DNA of 64,000 nt from NCBI GenBank assembly GCA_907165065.1, contig OU015525.1:43382037-43446036 (forward strand). The letters run 5' to 3'. Position numbers and translations under genes: made by a program. Numbering within the stretch: position 1 is the stretch's first letter; each line of letters starts with the position of its first letter. The DNA comes from Caprimulgus europaeus. Lineage: Eukaryota > Chordata > Aves > Caprimulgiformes > Caprimulgidae. Shown piece after piece: positions 1 to 13,376 of this stretch. The notes beneath the pieces were generated by a model, which did not search any database, had not been told where the DNA came from, and saw nothing but the letters and a program-made list of their open reading frames with translations.

Positions 1-632
1 TGCTTCTTTATTTATTGCTTCCTACCCTTCCCTGTTAGGAAGTGGCTTTGGGAAACACTCATTCTTCTTTCTTCTTTTCATGTTGTAACATTCAGTTAAT
101 AATCAAAGGCACTTTAAAGCACACTTAAAATCTCATAATTATTTCTGCCATTTCCTAACTTTAGATTCAGAGTTAAAATGTATCCTTCAGTCATTTCTTC
201 CTCATCAAAAATGGGATATCCTTGCAGTTATTTTTCAATCTTTTTTAATGTTGCTGGATATAACAAAATAAGCTTTCTCATCAGATGTGTTAACTTTTCT
301 CCAAAACTCAGCTGACAAATGCCAGTGATTTGGTATGGCTGCAGTTTTACAGAATGTTCAGAGGGCATTTTTACCTCCTAGGTTGGATTGCACACTCTGG
401 ACGTGCCTTTTAATGCATGTCAAAATGAAACCTAGGAACACAGCACCCTTTCTAGTGTCTTGGTCTCTGCTGGAAGATATTCTGACCTGCAGAGTGGTGA
501 TCTGCATGACAACACATTCCCCTTGTCACAAGAAGCATCTGTCACAACTGAACCTACATTGCCAAGTACACATAGTAGTCAGATTATAGATAGGCAATGA
601 GTCTGAGAAATTCCTGCTTGAAAGATGAAAAA
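1..632. other. Non-coding AT-rich sequence, no gene seen
   Basis: No recognisable coding, RNA or repeat signature. The short open frames here (84 codons or fewer) have no recognisable family motif and sit in ordinary AT-rich composition. The stretch ends where a CR1 LINE fragment begins. Confidence 0.6.
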
Positions 633-1080
633 CCAGAGCCCTATTCAACCTGATCTTGAACGTGTCCAGTGATGGAGCATCTACAGCTGCTCTGAGCAAC
701 CTGTTCCAGTGAATCACCACCCTCACTGTAAAATCTAACCCTACCTTCTTTTAGTTTAAAATCATTGCCTCTTGTACTGTCACTACAGGCCTTGGTAAAA
801 AGTCTGTCCCCATCTTTCTTAGAGCCCGCCTTTAAGAATTGAAAGGTCACAATAAGATTTCTGTGGAGCCTTCTCTTCTCCAGGCTGAACAACTCCAACT
901 CTCTCAGCCCTTCTTCATAGTAAAGGTCTCTATCCCTCTGAACTTTTTTGTGGTCCTCCTCTGGACCTCCTCCAACAGGTCCGTGTCTGCCTTGTAGTGG
1001 GGGCCCCAGAGCTGGATGAAGTACACGAGGTGGGTTTTCACAAGAGAAGTGTAGAGAGGGTTAATCACTTCCAGGTTTGA
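633..1080 (-). mobile_element. CR1 LINE fragment, 3' portion without its terminus
   Basis: Read on the minus strand this is the end of CR1 ORF2 and the start of its 3' UTR. The frame around 904-1170 gives LVYFIQLWGPHYKADTDLL and EEVQRRTTKKFRG, the CR1 ORF2 C-terminal signature (consensus-like [18 protein letters not shown] and VQRRATK). The adjoining frame gives [20 protein letters not shown], matching the [14 protein letters not shown] block. The two blocks lie in different frames, so the copy carries indels. The extreme 3' end with the 8-bp repeats is absent at the low-coordinate side and the 5' side is truncated as usual for CR1. Divergence from the other copies here looks substantial, so it is an old insertion. 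Ends are approximate to about 20 bp. Confidence 0.9.
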
Positions 1081-4000
1081 TTGATCAGACCAAATGAACT
1101 GCTGCTGTTTTCTGAATTCCCAGCTATAATGAGACAAATACAATGAAAAACTTAGGAAGAGCATATTCAAGAAGATACTCTCTTGGGGAGCAGGAAGCAG
1201 GACAGGAGTACAAGCCTTGCATGGAATTCCTATCAGATCAGCAATATCTTTCTTATCAGATCCTTACAGGATAAACAGACAATCTCTTACTAATTGAGGC
1301 ATGTGAATTGCCAGTTTTGAATATAAGACTAACAGCACTTTCCTCTCTCTTGTGTGTAAGCCATGCAACACCGCTGGTCACGTCAATATTATACATTATA
1401 TTTCTGTGCTGACTTCACATTCGTCATGGTCCAAATTCCTGAGTGGTTTTGGATTAATATTTTTATGCCACCTGCAAAATTTCATTCCTCTTACAAGCAA
1501 ACCTGAGAGGATACCATTGTGAAGATACTAGCCTATTTCTAAAGAGATAAGAACTCATCAATATTTTTCATGGTGAGTATAATGATTCACATATATTTTC
1601 CTATAGTGAACCTGATAGCTATTGGCCTTTGCTACAGCACACATTTTTCTGAAATTTGGCCTGCTCCTTCATGTCAGGTTATTGGTGTCATGAAATTATT
1701 TTCAGGAACTTCTCAAATCATTTGACTGATATTTATTTTTGGCATTAAAAGTGATTCTATTGACGACCAAAGTATCTAAGGCTGGCTTTGCAATCTCAGT
1801 TATTTGTGAGCCACTCTTTTCTGTCAAGGAATTGAGGAGACATAAGGCTTGATTCAAAGCCTATGAATAATTTTTTTTCATGGTCTTTGAAGCGTGTCAT
1901 AAATCTTCTGCAGATAAATTTAAAATTCTTATCTACCATTTGAATTAGTAAGGTTTTAAAGATGAACAGTCCTTTAATAGATCAGTGAAATATTAATTCA
2001 CACAGTAGGAAATATTTTTTATTTGTATCACTGCATTTTTAGGAGAACTAGCAACAATTGATTATTTAATTTCTCTGTGATATATTACTTGATTATAAAG
2101 TCAACACATCTACTACCATCAATATTAAAATCTGAATAACTTCATTCCATTATGAAATTTAATTTGTCCTTACTTGATTCCTTATTTTTAATTTACTTCT
2201 TTAACATGATGATTGTGGGACAACAAGCATAATTCAAAAAAATTGAAAAAAAAAGTGGCCACCAAATGTAGTACACACAATCAACCAACTACTAGAGTTT
2301 GAAATCTCTGGAATCATAAAGAAGTGGTACAAAGAATAACCTATAAAGAAACAATATTATTAAAACAACACTGTGCCTACCTATCACTGACTCCAAACAC
2401 ATATTGAAAAACTATCACATACATGAATTAGGGCCAAATTGAACTAAGAACTCTGTCCAGGTTTGTTGAGCAAGACTTTCAATTAAAACAAAAAGGCAGA
2501 TGTGAGGAAGACTTCAGTGGGGGATTATTCAGGACTGTATTCTGGACTACAGAAAGTGGATAAAAGTTTAGTGTGTTCAGTCTTGACATTACAGTTTATA
2601 TTACTGTCAGTGGGAAAGCCAATTTTTTTAATTTTAGATTGTTTATATTTGACTTGAATAGGCATCTAAAAATTGCAGGTAAATGCTGTAAAACATTAAA
2701 ATAGAATACAAAAAAATGGCAATATTATAATGATTTGGCTTAAGGGAACAATATAATCTGGTTGTATGTTTATTATTTTGGGAGTTATTTGCTTGATATA
2801 AATAAAGAAAGAATAAAAAGGAACAAGAACTAACTCTGAACATATGTTAGTGGCATGGAAGTGCACTTCATGGTTGCATTTTATATATGATAGTTTAACT
2901 AGTACGACATCCTTTTTATCACAATAAACCTAAGGAAGATATTCAGCAAATTTTAGATCGTCATATTTCAAGTAAGCATGTTTTCATATTTTATGCTATC
3001 TGAGTCTGCCCCTGACTAGTGTTGACATATGACTATCAAACTGACACTGGAGATTTTTGTATGTGTACAAATGAAAAACAAACAAACAACAACAAAAAAT
3101 TTGCTCTGAAAATTTTCTTCCTACCATAAAATTTGTTCATGTAAGACTTGCGAAGGAACACAGGCAATGGTTTTGATCCCTTTCAACTCTAGGCCATCAA
3201 GTCTAGTGTTTTTATGTTTAAGGCATTTAAGTGTTATTTTCTGCCTTGTTTACAAAACTGAAATGTTTTCAACAATGAAATTGACTCAATTACTCAGCAC
3301 AGGATAACCTAGGACAAAGATTATGCCATCTGCTTGTCTGTAACTTGGTAACTTGTGCAGATTGTTACACAGTACTGTTATTGATATATTTCTGGGTAAT
3401 TCATCTCCCAAATCAAAGCAGCTCAGGTTACTTGCATTTAGCCTGTACCTGCAGATCATGCCGAAGTGTACCTGTAAACTTATCACCTCAGGATGGTTCA
3501 TTTTTTCAACCATATCCTTGTATTGCCTAATAACATTTATGAATGGGACTTTCACCTTGCAGTCACATAGAAGTATTATGAATAATGGCCATTTCTTTAA
3601 ATTTTTCTTTCAATATAAAAATATTAAGATTACTAACATTCTGAATTTTTGAAGTTGCATTTCTTCTTTATTATGCTTTGAGGCAAGACAGGATCTTAAA
3701 AAATCTAGTGTTCTGAACAGAAGATGGCAAACACATTGAAGCAAGTCATAATATTGGAAGCATTTTACAGCATATTACACCATTCATTTCTCTGCCAGTC
3801 AATATAAATCCCCCACCCCCAAGGAAATCCCCAAAACAGACTATTCCTTCTACTGGGAATAAAGTGCCAGAAATTCCACTCAATGTACTAAAGGTCTTGA
3901 GATAAACAGGAAGATAAGACCACCTTAAGAGAGAGGAAGTGACTTGTTATAACTAAGATAACACTTATTACAGGCATCATTTAATAGTAGAAAGGGTTTG

Positions 4001-6095
4001 TAATGAAAGAAAACATAAATGGAAGACATCTTTTGAATTAAATTGAAGACCCAAGGTAAAATTCTTGTTGGTCAAAACGTTACTGTTGTGAGATGTTAAG
4101 GAATGATATTTTATTCATTTTGTAATGGATTTTTTTTTCCTTAGAATTAGCTTTGTGTCCACAAAAAGGAGATATTGTAGCCTGAAGAAAAAGTTTAGCT
4201 AGGACCAATTCTAGAGTGAACTGGCATTAATAATCTTCTCCTATGTGTAATGTTCCATTCCTGTTAAATTTGAGCTCTGCTGCTGTAGGTATCTGAAAAC
4301 TTCTTATAAAGCTATTATTTCTTCACTGCTGACAATCAGAATTGCCCAGAGGAGCTTGAATAGTAACCTAAAAAAAAAAAAAAAATCAAACTAAAAACTC
4401 AGTGAGTCATCATTTTCCCATTCAGTTGTACCTTCCTTAAATACACTCCAGTAAGTGTAGACTTGGTGTCTGAAAATTCTGTAAACAAGAAGTGATTGAT
4501 GCCACATGCCTAAACACTACTTTTTAAAATTTTACACAATCCTGTTAAGAATGTGTTGGAATCAATAGATTACTTCCATAGGGAAGAAAAAAAAATCTTC
4601 AAAAGAAACATTAAGAAAGAGCCAAAGTGAATTTTTTTGTGTTTTAAATATGTAAATAATAATTTTTAAAAGTCTAAAGAATAGCACCGAAAAAACATGC
4701 AACCTTGACCCTATCAGCTTGGTTCTTAGATACGACATGAAGCGTGCAAGGTGCATCTGTACAATAAGATGCAATACCAGAAAGAGATAATAGAATCATA
4801 GAACATGTATATCTTTTAAGATTTACAAGAAGTGCAAACCATAGAGTTGTATCAGTCTCGGGTTATGCCCCAACTAATGGTTCCACAGAGAAGCAGGGAT
4901 TTAAATAAATTTCAGTTCAGCTTTACATTTGCAAGGTTGTGTTGTTCTCACAACCTGAACAAAGAATTTTCAGTAATCTGTGCCATAGTACATTGGCCAA
5001 CCTGATCAAGAAACACCTGTCCTTGATATCGCTCCTTTATTTATGTGCACATGCACTTACTTATCTGTTTTTGAGACCAGAGAAGTCAGAATGAGGAAGC
5101 AATAAGCTCTCCAGGCTGCTAGAAACTTCAGGAAAGAATCACAAACTAGTGTGTTGTTGCAAAGAGTAATAAACTTAACTAAAAATAAGGAAGAAGAATT
5201 TTTAAAAATATATTTAAAGATAAATTATTAATTTTTAAATAAACATAATGATTTTAAAAGTTTCTTAAAAGTAGGTATTTACTAAGCTGTATGTCATCAA
5301 AAGTGTATTTCAGTTAGTGAGATATTGGTATCTATTTTGAGAATAACTTTGATAAAATGGGAAAAATTAAAAATATTTCCAGTGCTTCAAAAGAAAAAGT
5401 CTTTCCAAAATTTTCTACTTGCAGAAAAGACAATTATTTTTTTTTAATTTTTTTTTTTTTTAAGCTAGAATAGACATCCAGCAAGGTCAACTCATCTTTT
5501 ATGAAATTACTACAATAGATTCAATATTTTCTGATGGTATTAATATTAAAAGCAACAGAAATCACATGAAATCAAATCAACTGGTTAAAGAAGAATTTTT
5601 CATCAATTTTTGTCAGACTTCATTGTCCTGTTAATGTCACAGAGTCCCCTTGAATAGTTTAAATCCACTAAAATCAAATATATGGTTTCTTTTCCATTCT
5701 TAATTCCCCAAACAGGACGTCCTTTGCAGTATGGTGAGTCAAACTGTGCCATTCATATAGGGATTAAAGCTCACTTCGTGGTATATATTTTGACAAGCAA
5801 CCATATCATGTTTTGTCAGGTGAGGTGAACATTATGTTGTCTGCTCTCATTGGGCATGGGAGATCCAGGAGTGCTTCTGAGTTCAGTCTCAGTGAATGTC
5901 TCGGCCTCACCCCAGCTCCATCTTGAGGAAGTTGTCCAAATATATGCCAGGACATTTGCTGACACCTATAAAATGTCTAGGTTTCTACAAAGACGAAACA
6001 AGTTGATCCATAACCTGGACATTTAAGGGCACAGGTCACAAAGTTTCACTTCTAGGTGGCTTATATTCAGTCATGGAAAAATCACTGTGTTGTAT
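1081..6095. other. Unique AT-rich non-coding sequence
   Basis: About 5 kb without a supportable gene. It contains scattered A and T runs (for example near 4370 and 5445) and a stretch at 3286-3652 where three frames are open at once (61 to 99 codons), which I regard as chance or compositional. A motif resembling a CR1 terminus (ATAGAATCATAGAAC near 4790) is not followed by clear CR1 sequence, so I do not call it. Confidence 0.55.
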
Positions 6096-6822
6096 AATCA
6101 TAGAATCATAGAATGGTTAGGGTTGGAAGGGACATTAAAGTTAATCTATATCAAAACCCCGTGCCATGAGCAGGGACACCTTCCCAGGTTGCTCAAAACC
6201 TCATCCAACCTGGCCTTGAACACTTCCAGGGAGGGGGCATCCACAACTTCTTTGGGCAACCTGTTCCAGTATCTGACCACCCTTGCAGGAAATAATTTCT
6301 TCCTAATATCTAATCTAAACCTACCCTCTTCCAGTTTAAAACCATTACCCCTTGTTCTATCACTACCTGCCTTTGTAAAAAGTCCCTCCCCAGCTTTCTT
6401 GTAGGCCCCTTCAGGTACTGGAAGGCCGCTATAAGATCTCCCCTATGCTTTCTCTTCTCCAGGCTGAACAGCCCCAACTCTTTCAGCCTGTCCTCATAGG
6501 AGAGGTGCTCCAGCCCTCTGATCATTCTCATGGCCCTCCTCTGGCCTCGTTCTAACTGGTCCATGTCTTTCTTGTGTTGGGGGCTCCAGAACTGGACACA
6601 GTACTCTAGGTGGGACCTTACAAGAATGAAGAGGGGGAGAATCACCTCCCTCGACCTTCTGGCCATGCTTCTCTTAATGTAGCCCAGGATACAGTTGGCT
6701 TTCTGGGCTGTAAGTGCACATTGCCGGCTCATGTTGAGCTTCTTGTCTACCACCACTCCCAAGTCTTTCTCTTCGGAGCTGGTCTCAAGCCACTCATTGC
6801 CCAGGCTATATTTGTGGGCTAT
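6096..6822 (-). mobile_element. CR1 LINE, 5'-truncated 3' end with intact terminus
   Basis: Reverse-oriented CR1. It begins at the low-coordinate end with the inverted tail AATCATAGAATCATAGAATGG and runs through the 3' UTR into ORF2. On the minus strand a 150-codon frame (6762 to 6310) encodes the ORF2 C-terminus, including [40 protein letters not shown] and [20 protein letters not shown]. These are standard CR1 blocks downstream of the reverse-transcriptase domain. The insertion is truncated upstream of these blocks, the normal outcome of incomplete target-primed reverse transcription. The frame is long and uninterrupted across the block, so this copy is one of the better-preserved ones in the window. 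Confidence 0.95.
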
Positions 6823-9800
6823 TATACATGAATAAAGCTTTTCCTTAAAAACATGGCAAAACCTGATATTAATTTTTAATCTTCTTCATAGTAGAATTTT
6901 CAAAGAAAAATCTAAAAAATTTATCATATAACAGTAACTGAATTGCTTACCTTTTCAGCAATACATGCAGACTACTACTGGAAAAAGTATATGTACAAAA
7001 ACCATAATCCGGATATGAAAATTTTATGTCTATCCCATTACTGTGTTTAAATAATGGTGGAATAATTCAAAACACTTGTAGGTTCATACTTATTATCAAG
7101 TTATTATAGCTCACCATGCTCTCATGTACCTATATGCACATACTGTAATACTTAGGCATGGTAATGCAACATAACTGAACAATTTTTCATTTCTGTCGAA
7201 ACTAAGCTGAATTCATGAGATGTCTGCCTTTCCTGTAGGTGCTTCAGAAAAATCTAATTTTCTTTTTTTTTTTTTTTGACTGACTGCACCTGGCAATCTG
7301 TACACAAAATGAACAGAAGTAGCCAGTAAGAAAGGCTTCATAAACAGACAAACAGCAAATTTAATACTGACAACTGATCCCAGCTTCATTCTGGCACACC
7401 CTTTGTAGTAAGTCCTAGTGCTCTGCAGCAAGCAAACACCAATAGCTTTATATACATGAATGGGGAGGCAAGGAAAAAAAATGAAAACAATGAAGCTCCT
7501 CTCAAAAACAAAAAACAAAGCCCCCACCCAAAACCTTCAAACTCACTATAATATCCTATTTTCACAATTTAATTACTCAGAAAATTATGTTTCTGCTGTT
7601 GAAATTCTTCAGGTATGAGCATTTGTATGAGCAAAATAATCCTTCTTGAAAATAGTCTTAAAGTGGAGTACGAAGAAGAAATAGAATTTCACCTCTGACT
7701 TTCCAAAAATATTGATGGATAACTTCTCCCTCTAGTCATCATATTCTCATCGGAATGGTCCTTACCTCATTTTTACTTCTATCCATACTCACTGAATGAA
7801 GATGAAATCAAAAGCACAAGTACTCAAACAGCACCAGCTGTTATCATACTTTTATTGCACAGGGTAATTGGAGGTGTGCAAGTAGGTTTGTCATATTTCC
7901 AAACCAGATATTTAAAATGATGGTGTTTTGTTCTGATATAATCAGGAAGAATTTCAGCTGTGACCAAGGATACAAATAGATTCAGTATTCAGAAGGTGTT
8001 TTGCTCTGAAATTGAGAAATATCTTTCTGTTCCGAATGTACTATTGTGTTCTAAGCTATATATCCTTTAATATTATATTGACCTCAGCATTGTATCCATA
8101 GATTAACTTTAGTCTCTTCTGTGTAATACATCTAACATCTTAAATAATTTTTACAGAGTTCATATTTCATGCAGACTGAAGGATCTGAATTTGGACTATG
8201 TCAGCTTACCATAGAAAATCTAGTAAGATATTACCCCTTTAAAGTAGTACATAGTAGTACCATACAAGTTAGTACACTCTGTAGAAATAAGTTAGAAGAT
8301 TTGAATGCAGACATTTGTCCTGAAATATTAATTATGAACAGATACATATGAAGACACTGTACTCTGGGAAGACAAGTTGCGTGCAAGTATTGTTGTCAAT
8401 CTAATGCATAAACCAAACAAAAGTGGTTTCCCAAACATATTCAGAAAATGAAATCGGTAAAACAAACTAGCTAATGGAGGTTGTTAAGAGAGGAATCTTG
8501 AGGAAGTCAGAGTGAAAAAATTATTCTTCATTTTAAGAAGACAGACATTTTAATGTGAGATATCTTGTCTTACCACATTTATTACAGTTAGCTGGTGTTT
8601 TATTCACCTTTCTAAATACTGTGACAATATGATTGCGATGCAAATATAGAAAGATTTTAATGGAGGCAGAGAACTTGCTTAGTCTGTGATAAGCTTGGTG
8701 TCAGTTATGACTTACCACGTTTAAAAATACTGAACTGCAAAGACACAAAAGTGATGGTGGAACTGAACCAGGCACGTAGTACATATTCTGTCAATATTTG
8801 CCCACGGCCTAGGGATCTGACTTCTTTAAGTATGCAAATTGAGATTGACAGAATTCATAAATTTTCCTTTAAACTTCCTCTTTGAAAAGAGTGAGCCAAT
8901 TCAATCTATAGGCCCCCTAATGTATGTTTGTAACAGTGTGTGTAAGAAAGATATTGAGCAACATTCACTCCAAGCATATATTCCACATTAAATAATACCA
9001 ACGAGTCACCAAATGGGGGAAGAAGAGATTTAGATTTCATTGATGTAACCAGTTATTTAACAATCACTTAGATGCAGGATGTGGTTCCTGGAACACCCAA
9101 GAGCCCCATCAAAGAGAAATAACTTGCATTCACATGAAGAGGGTGGCTTCCTATTTAGGAGGAAATAGAAGGACTTGCAGGGAAATATCACACCAATCTA
9201 AATCCTTTAGAAAAGCCTTAAGGGAGTTAGGCTGTAAAAGCAAAAATGTCTCACCAAGAGCATACACAAGAACCACAACTCCAGCTACTGAGATTTCAGA
9301 ATAAAGACGATAAATGAGCTCACTAAAGGAAAGAAATTCTTTCCATAAGCAATTTAAGTAACTATATAATTTTTAATTTCTTTGTTTTTGTATTTTGTAA
9401 TAGTAACTGTCCAGGTTTTTTTGGTTGTTAACAATAATTGCCGTATCTTTTCTTGTTTTAAGATAAGCAAGTAAAACTGCTTGCTTCAGAATCTGATATA
9501 TCTATAAAAAGTAGTCTTCAGAAATTTTAGTAATAGTCTACCCACTTGAGCACATGTATGTGCAGTACAGTATGTATGTACAGTATGTGTATATGTGTGT
9601 ATGTATATACAGCTATGTATATAAAAAACTAAACTAACAAAGTGAAGAACTTGTACAGACCATAGGTCACATAGAGAAATGACACAAAGGGCTGGACAGA
9701 AGGGAGGAAGGGTATTTTAAAGTGACCATGGGTGTCAATACCAGGCTACCCAACATGCAGCAAGGTATTGAACCACATGCTTGAACTGTAAGGCCCTTTA

Positions 9801-9849
9801 ACCTTTTATTTATATTTCTTCTTAATAGCTTCTCTTTGAAATTGCAGAC
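6823..9849. other. Unique AT-rich non-coding sequence
   Basis: No gene or known repeat recognised. A T-run lies near 7262-7277 and TG/TA-rich low-complexity sequence at 9555-9625. The open frames present (60 to 104 codons) show no family motif. Confidence 0.55.
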
Positions 9850-10135
9850 GTGCAAATAGAGCTTAATTAGAACTTTGCATAGCACCACCAGGCAGTGCTG
9901 TGGCATTGAAGGCTGCCATAGATACTGAAGAGGATCTCCCACTGCTCATTTGTCTCATTGTTCTTGACAATCCTCCTGACCTCCTGCTTAGTTTTCCCTA
10001 TATCTGTTTGACGAGGCTCCTACTTCAGCATTTTCAGAGATTCACTTTTCAGGCTGTCTGATTCCAAATCTGATTGTATTTCAGACCATTCTGGGCAAAA
10101 TCCCAAGTTTGCTGTGGAGTCCTGTCCCTTCTGTC
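9850..10135 (-). other. Possible decayed coding fragment, unidentified
   Basis: One minus-strand frame reads with protein-like composition over most of this interval. It includes TKQEVRRIVKNNETNEQWEI followed by a run containing LFSIYGSLQCHS, and upstream an acidic, serine-rich run containing EIQSDLESDSLKSESLKML. I do not recognise the family. The stretch is not open from end to end, has no obvious start and no clear flanking splice sites. It may be a decayed pseudogene, a remnant of a mobile element, or a coincidence of composition. No function is proposed. Confidence 0.2.
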
Positions 10136-11575
10136 ACTGCTTTCAAAGTAAAAGCAGAAGGCAAACTGCAGCAACAGAGCTGTAGATGTTTCATCTGAAT
10201 ACTCTAACATGACAAAGTGAGTCTGATTTTCACTGAAGCCCTTCTTTTCTCACTGACAGTACTTAACTTTCCTAACTCTCAAAAAATGACATGCTTGCTA
10301 AGGAAACTTGTCTTGATTGTTATACTGGAATGGAGGAAGGTTTTGCTTCTTCCTAGGAATCAAACATACCTCTTCTAGGATGTAAATATAATAAATAAAC
10401 TGATAGCATTGTGATGCTATGATGTTTGCATGAGACTACTAGAAAAGACTGTTACATGTATTGCACTGGGATGCTATTCACTAGAATATATCAATATAAT
10501 TCAGTAATGCAACTATTAGTCTTTCACTAGTCTCTCCATGTTTTGACACTCATGTTTAAATTATTGGAGTTCTGTATGTTGAAAATTATCAACAGTTGAA
10601 TACTATCAAAAGTGCTCTACAGAAATATATAACCCTAAATTGATATATAAGAGAAAGGTTACTGCACAAATTAAAATAAAAACTTTTAAAAATAATAAAA
10701 AATATATTTTATTTTACTGTTGAAATTATTTTTACATTGTTTTTGCCTGAAGGAAATTTCTCATGTGACTGAACACTACACTGCAGTTCCTATTAAAAAA
10801 ATTGAAATTCTAATTCTGATTTTTTAGAGTAAACAAACTTCCCAATTTTTTTCAAATATGTCTGTGATCCATTAGTACATTCCTCATGTGGGCTTTAGTG
10901 ACCAAAATACTTACCCATTAATGACATAAAAGCATAGAAAGACTAATTATGTTTAAAGCACTTATGATTCTTAAAAGCTTAGGAAGCTATATTAAAAAGG
11001 CTGTGAGTTTTCAAAAGATTCATTTCAGTTGCAGGTATATGAATAAGGAAATATACAAAAATGAGAAAAGCTAACCTCTTAATATATCTTATAAGTAATA
11101 TGTATACAATTTTGGCCATTACTGACGATATAGCCATTACTGAGGAAAAGACTGTATGAAGATTATGGGACTGTTTTCTGTCTTTTATGAAAATAATTTA
11201 TGAACACTTCTGATTTGCGAAGTGCCTTTGTCTACCCATTTTACTAAAAATATATGCAATGCATTTTCATCAGCAAATTATTTTTTTAAGCCATTTAAGC
11301 TCAGAGGGAGGCTTTTAATTTCAAATTATGTGATCAGAGCACTAAACAGTTGACCATGGATGGATGAATTAGAATTCAGACTGCTGGTTGGGAATGAAGA
11401 TTCCTCAAATAAGAAAAAAAGGACAGAGATGACAAAGGATAGAAGAGATGTACAAAGTCTTGGGACTGGAAAATGTAGGAAAAGACAACTGTCAGAGGAA
11501 GGCCTGTTTATTTTTTGGAGTGAGACCAAAGTGTACAAGTAGTGTTAGTACAACTTGTGATTCAACGCACATGGA
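10136..11575. other. Unique AT-rich non-coding sequence
   Basis: AT-rich sequence without a supportable gene or repeat. Two opposite-strand frames at 11326-11542 are mutual shadows in low-complexity sequence. Confidence 0.5.
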
Positions 11576-11890
11576 CAAAAGTCCCTCCCCAGCTTTCCTG
11601 TAGGCCCCCTTCAAGTACTGGAAGGCCGCTATAAGGTTTCCGTAGAGCCTTCTTTTCTCCAGGCTGAACAGCCCCAACTCTTTCAGCCTGTCCTCATAGG
11701 AGAGATGCTTCAGCCCTCTGATAATTCTCGTGGCCCTCCTCTGGCCTCATTCTAACTGGTCCTTTCTTGTGTTGGGGGCTCCAGAACTGGACACACTACT
11801 CCAGGTGGGGCCTTACAAGAGCAGAGTAGAAAGGGAGAATCACCTCCCTTGACCTGCTTGCCACGTTTTTTTTAATGCAGCCCCCGATAG
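11576..11890 (-). mobile_element. CR1 LINE fragment, internal piece
   Basis: Minus-strand CR1 of the same subfamily as the copy at 6.1-6.8 kb. The minus-strand frame at 11677-11492 gives [20 protein letters not shown] and [12 protein letters not shown], the block at the end of ORF2. The copy lacks the 3' terminus with its 8-bp repeats at the low-coordinate side, and stops at the high-coordinate side just after the position matching GCAGCCC, a typical truncation zone shared with the 44.4-45.0 kb copy. It is about 315 bp long. Confidence 0.92.
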
Positions 11891-13376
11891 GTTTATGAAT
11901 TTTTAAAATAAAAGTTTATAAAATTTCAATTCATGAACTGTCAGGAATAAATGTGTAATTTTAACAGCCTGATAAATGCTCACGAATATTTTCTGAAGAG
12001 TGTTTGAACATTCATTTATTTGTGATTTATTGAATGTACACTCAAAAAAAAAAATGTTCCAACATTATGAATAAGAGAGTGTTTTCTTTTGGTAAAAGCT
12101 CAAAACAAAGGAGAATATGAGTAAAGTTTTGGTTTGCTTTGGTTAGGTTTGCATTTTAATGCATGGGGTCCTGGCTATACTGAGATGTTGTGTAGTATTG
12201 AAAAATGTACCTATTCTAAAGGTTTTTCTAATATAAATGCTAAGAGTATACGACAAAGTCATTCCAAACAGATGCAAGGTATGAATCTTTCAAAATCCAA
12301 TATGACAAAAGTTGGGGTTTTTTACTTCCTATAGAGGTAGGAAAAAACCCCATATATTTGGTAGGATATAGAAGTTCCAAAACAACAGCTCTGATTTCTC
12401 CACATACCTTCAGAAGTACCTCTGAAGGCTTTTTCAGAAAAACAGTTGCTAAGTTGCTGTTAAATATTACAATGCAGCGAGACAATAAGTTTGTTACAAA
12501 AATCTTGGAAGCTGTTTGGTTTTTGTTTTTTTTTTATTCAGCCCTGGTTATGTCACTGCAACATATTTAGGGTATAAGAAAATGACCACTTATACCAAGT
12601 ATGTGTGTATAAAGTGGAACACAAGTATTTATATCTTTATACATGTACAACTTTATACAATGCACAGGGAAGAAAAAAAAGAATGAAGAAAGAAATACTT
12701 CAATCTCCTAAAATTTACAGCATGATTTTAAGCTGCTGTCTTGCTGATTGAGATTTTATCTGAAGTTGTTTCAGCCATGGCTGAAGCTGTGATCAGTTAA
12801 TAGTATTTGAATTCTAATTCTTTATGAGTTAATACTCTGGATTTCAATGCATTTTAACACAGCATTCATTTTTCAGAGTTCTTCTGTAACCTCTTTTTTA
12901 TTTATATATCTACTAAATATTCTGGTCTTGTTTTATCTTGAAAGTTTTCTTTTCCTTTAAAGGAGTATTGCATTTGTACCATCAAATTATAATTTAACTG
13001 TTTTATTTTTTCCCACCTGCTACTGCTGATAAAATTAGTGTATAGACATTGTATGGATAACATAGATTAGCTAAACCTCTGAATTTGCAACAGATTTTTA
13101 AATTAGCAGTGTTTCAATCCATACGTACTAGGATCCTTCGAGAAGACATTGTACTCAAGGAGTTAGTGACCCCAGGCAAGCCATGTCTGCTCTATTGGGC
13201 CTGAAAAGTTCACATGTTGCTATGAACAACTGCTGTAGCGAAACATGCTGGAGTGCCTTTTTTAAGCCTGCACTGCATGCTACTGGTTGTTATGACAGAG
13301 ATAACATTCCAAACTGTTAAGAGAAGATACATGGTTTTGGTTTTAACACAACATAAAAGGAATTATGGTATGGGAG
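11891..13376. other. Unique AT-rich non-coding sequence
   Basis: No gene seen. Short frames near 12134-12570 occupy both strands and show no family signature. The last 240 bp before the LTR are less AT-rich but unrecognised. Confidence 0.55.

Noticed and set aside
3286-3652. Three overlapping open frames on both strands
   Set aside because: Short (61 to 99 codons) and mutually overlapping with no motif; consistent with a locally low stop frequency.
4789-5010. Possible CR1 terminus (ATAGAATCATAGAAC) with following sequence
   Set aside because: Only the short tail-like motif matches; the following 200 bp do not show the ordered CR1 landmarks.
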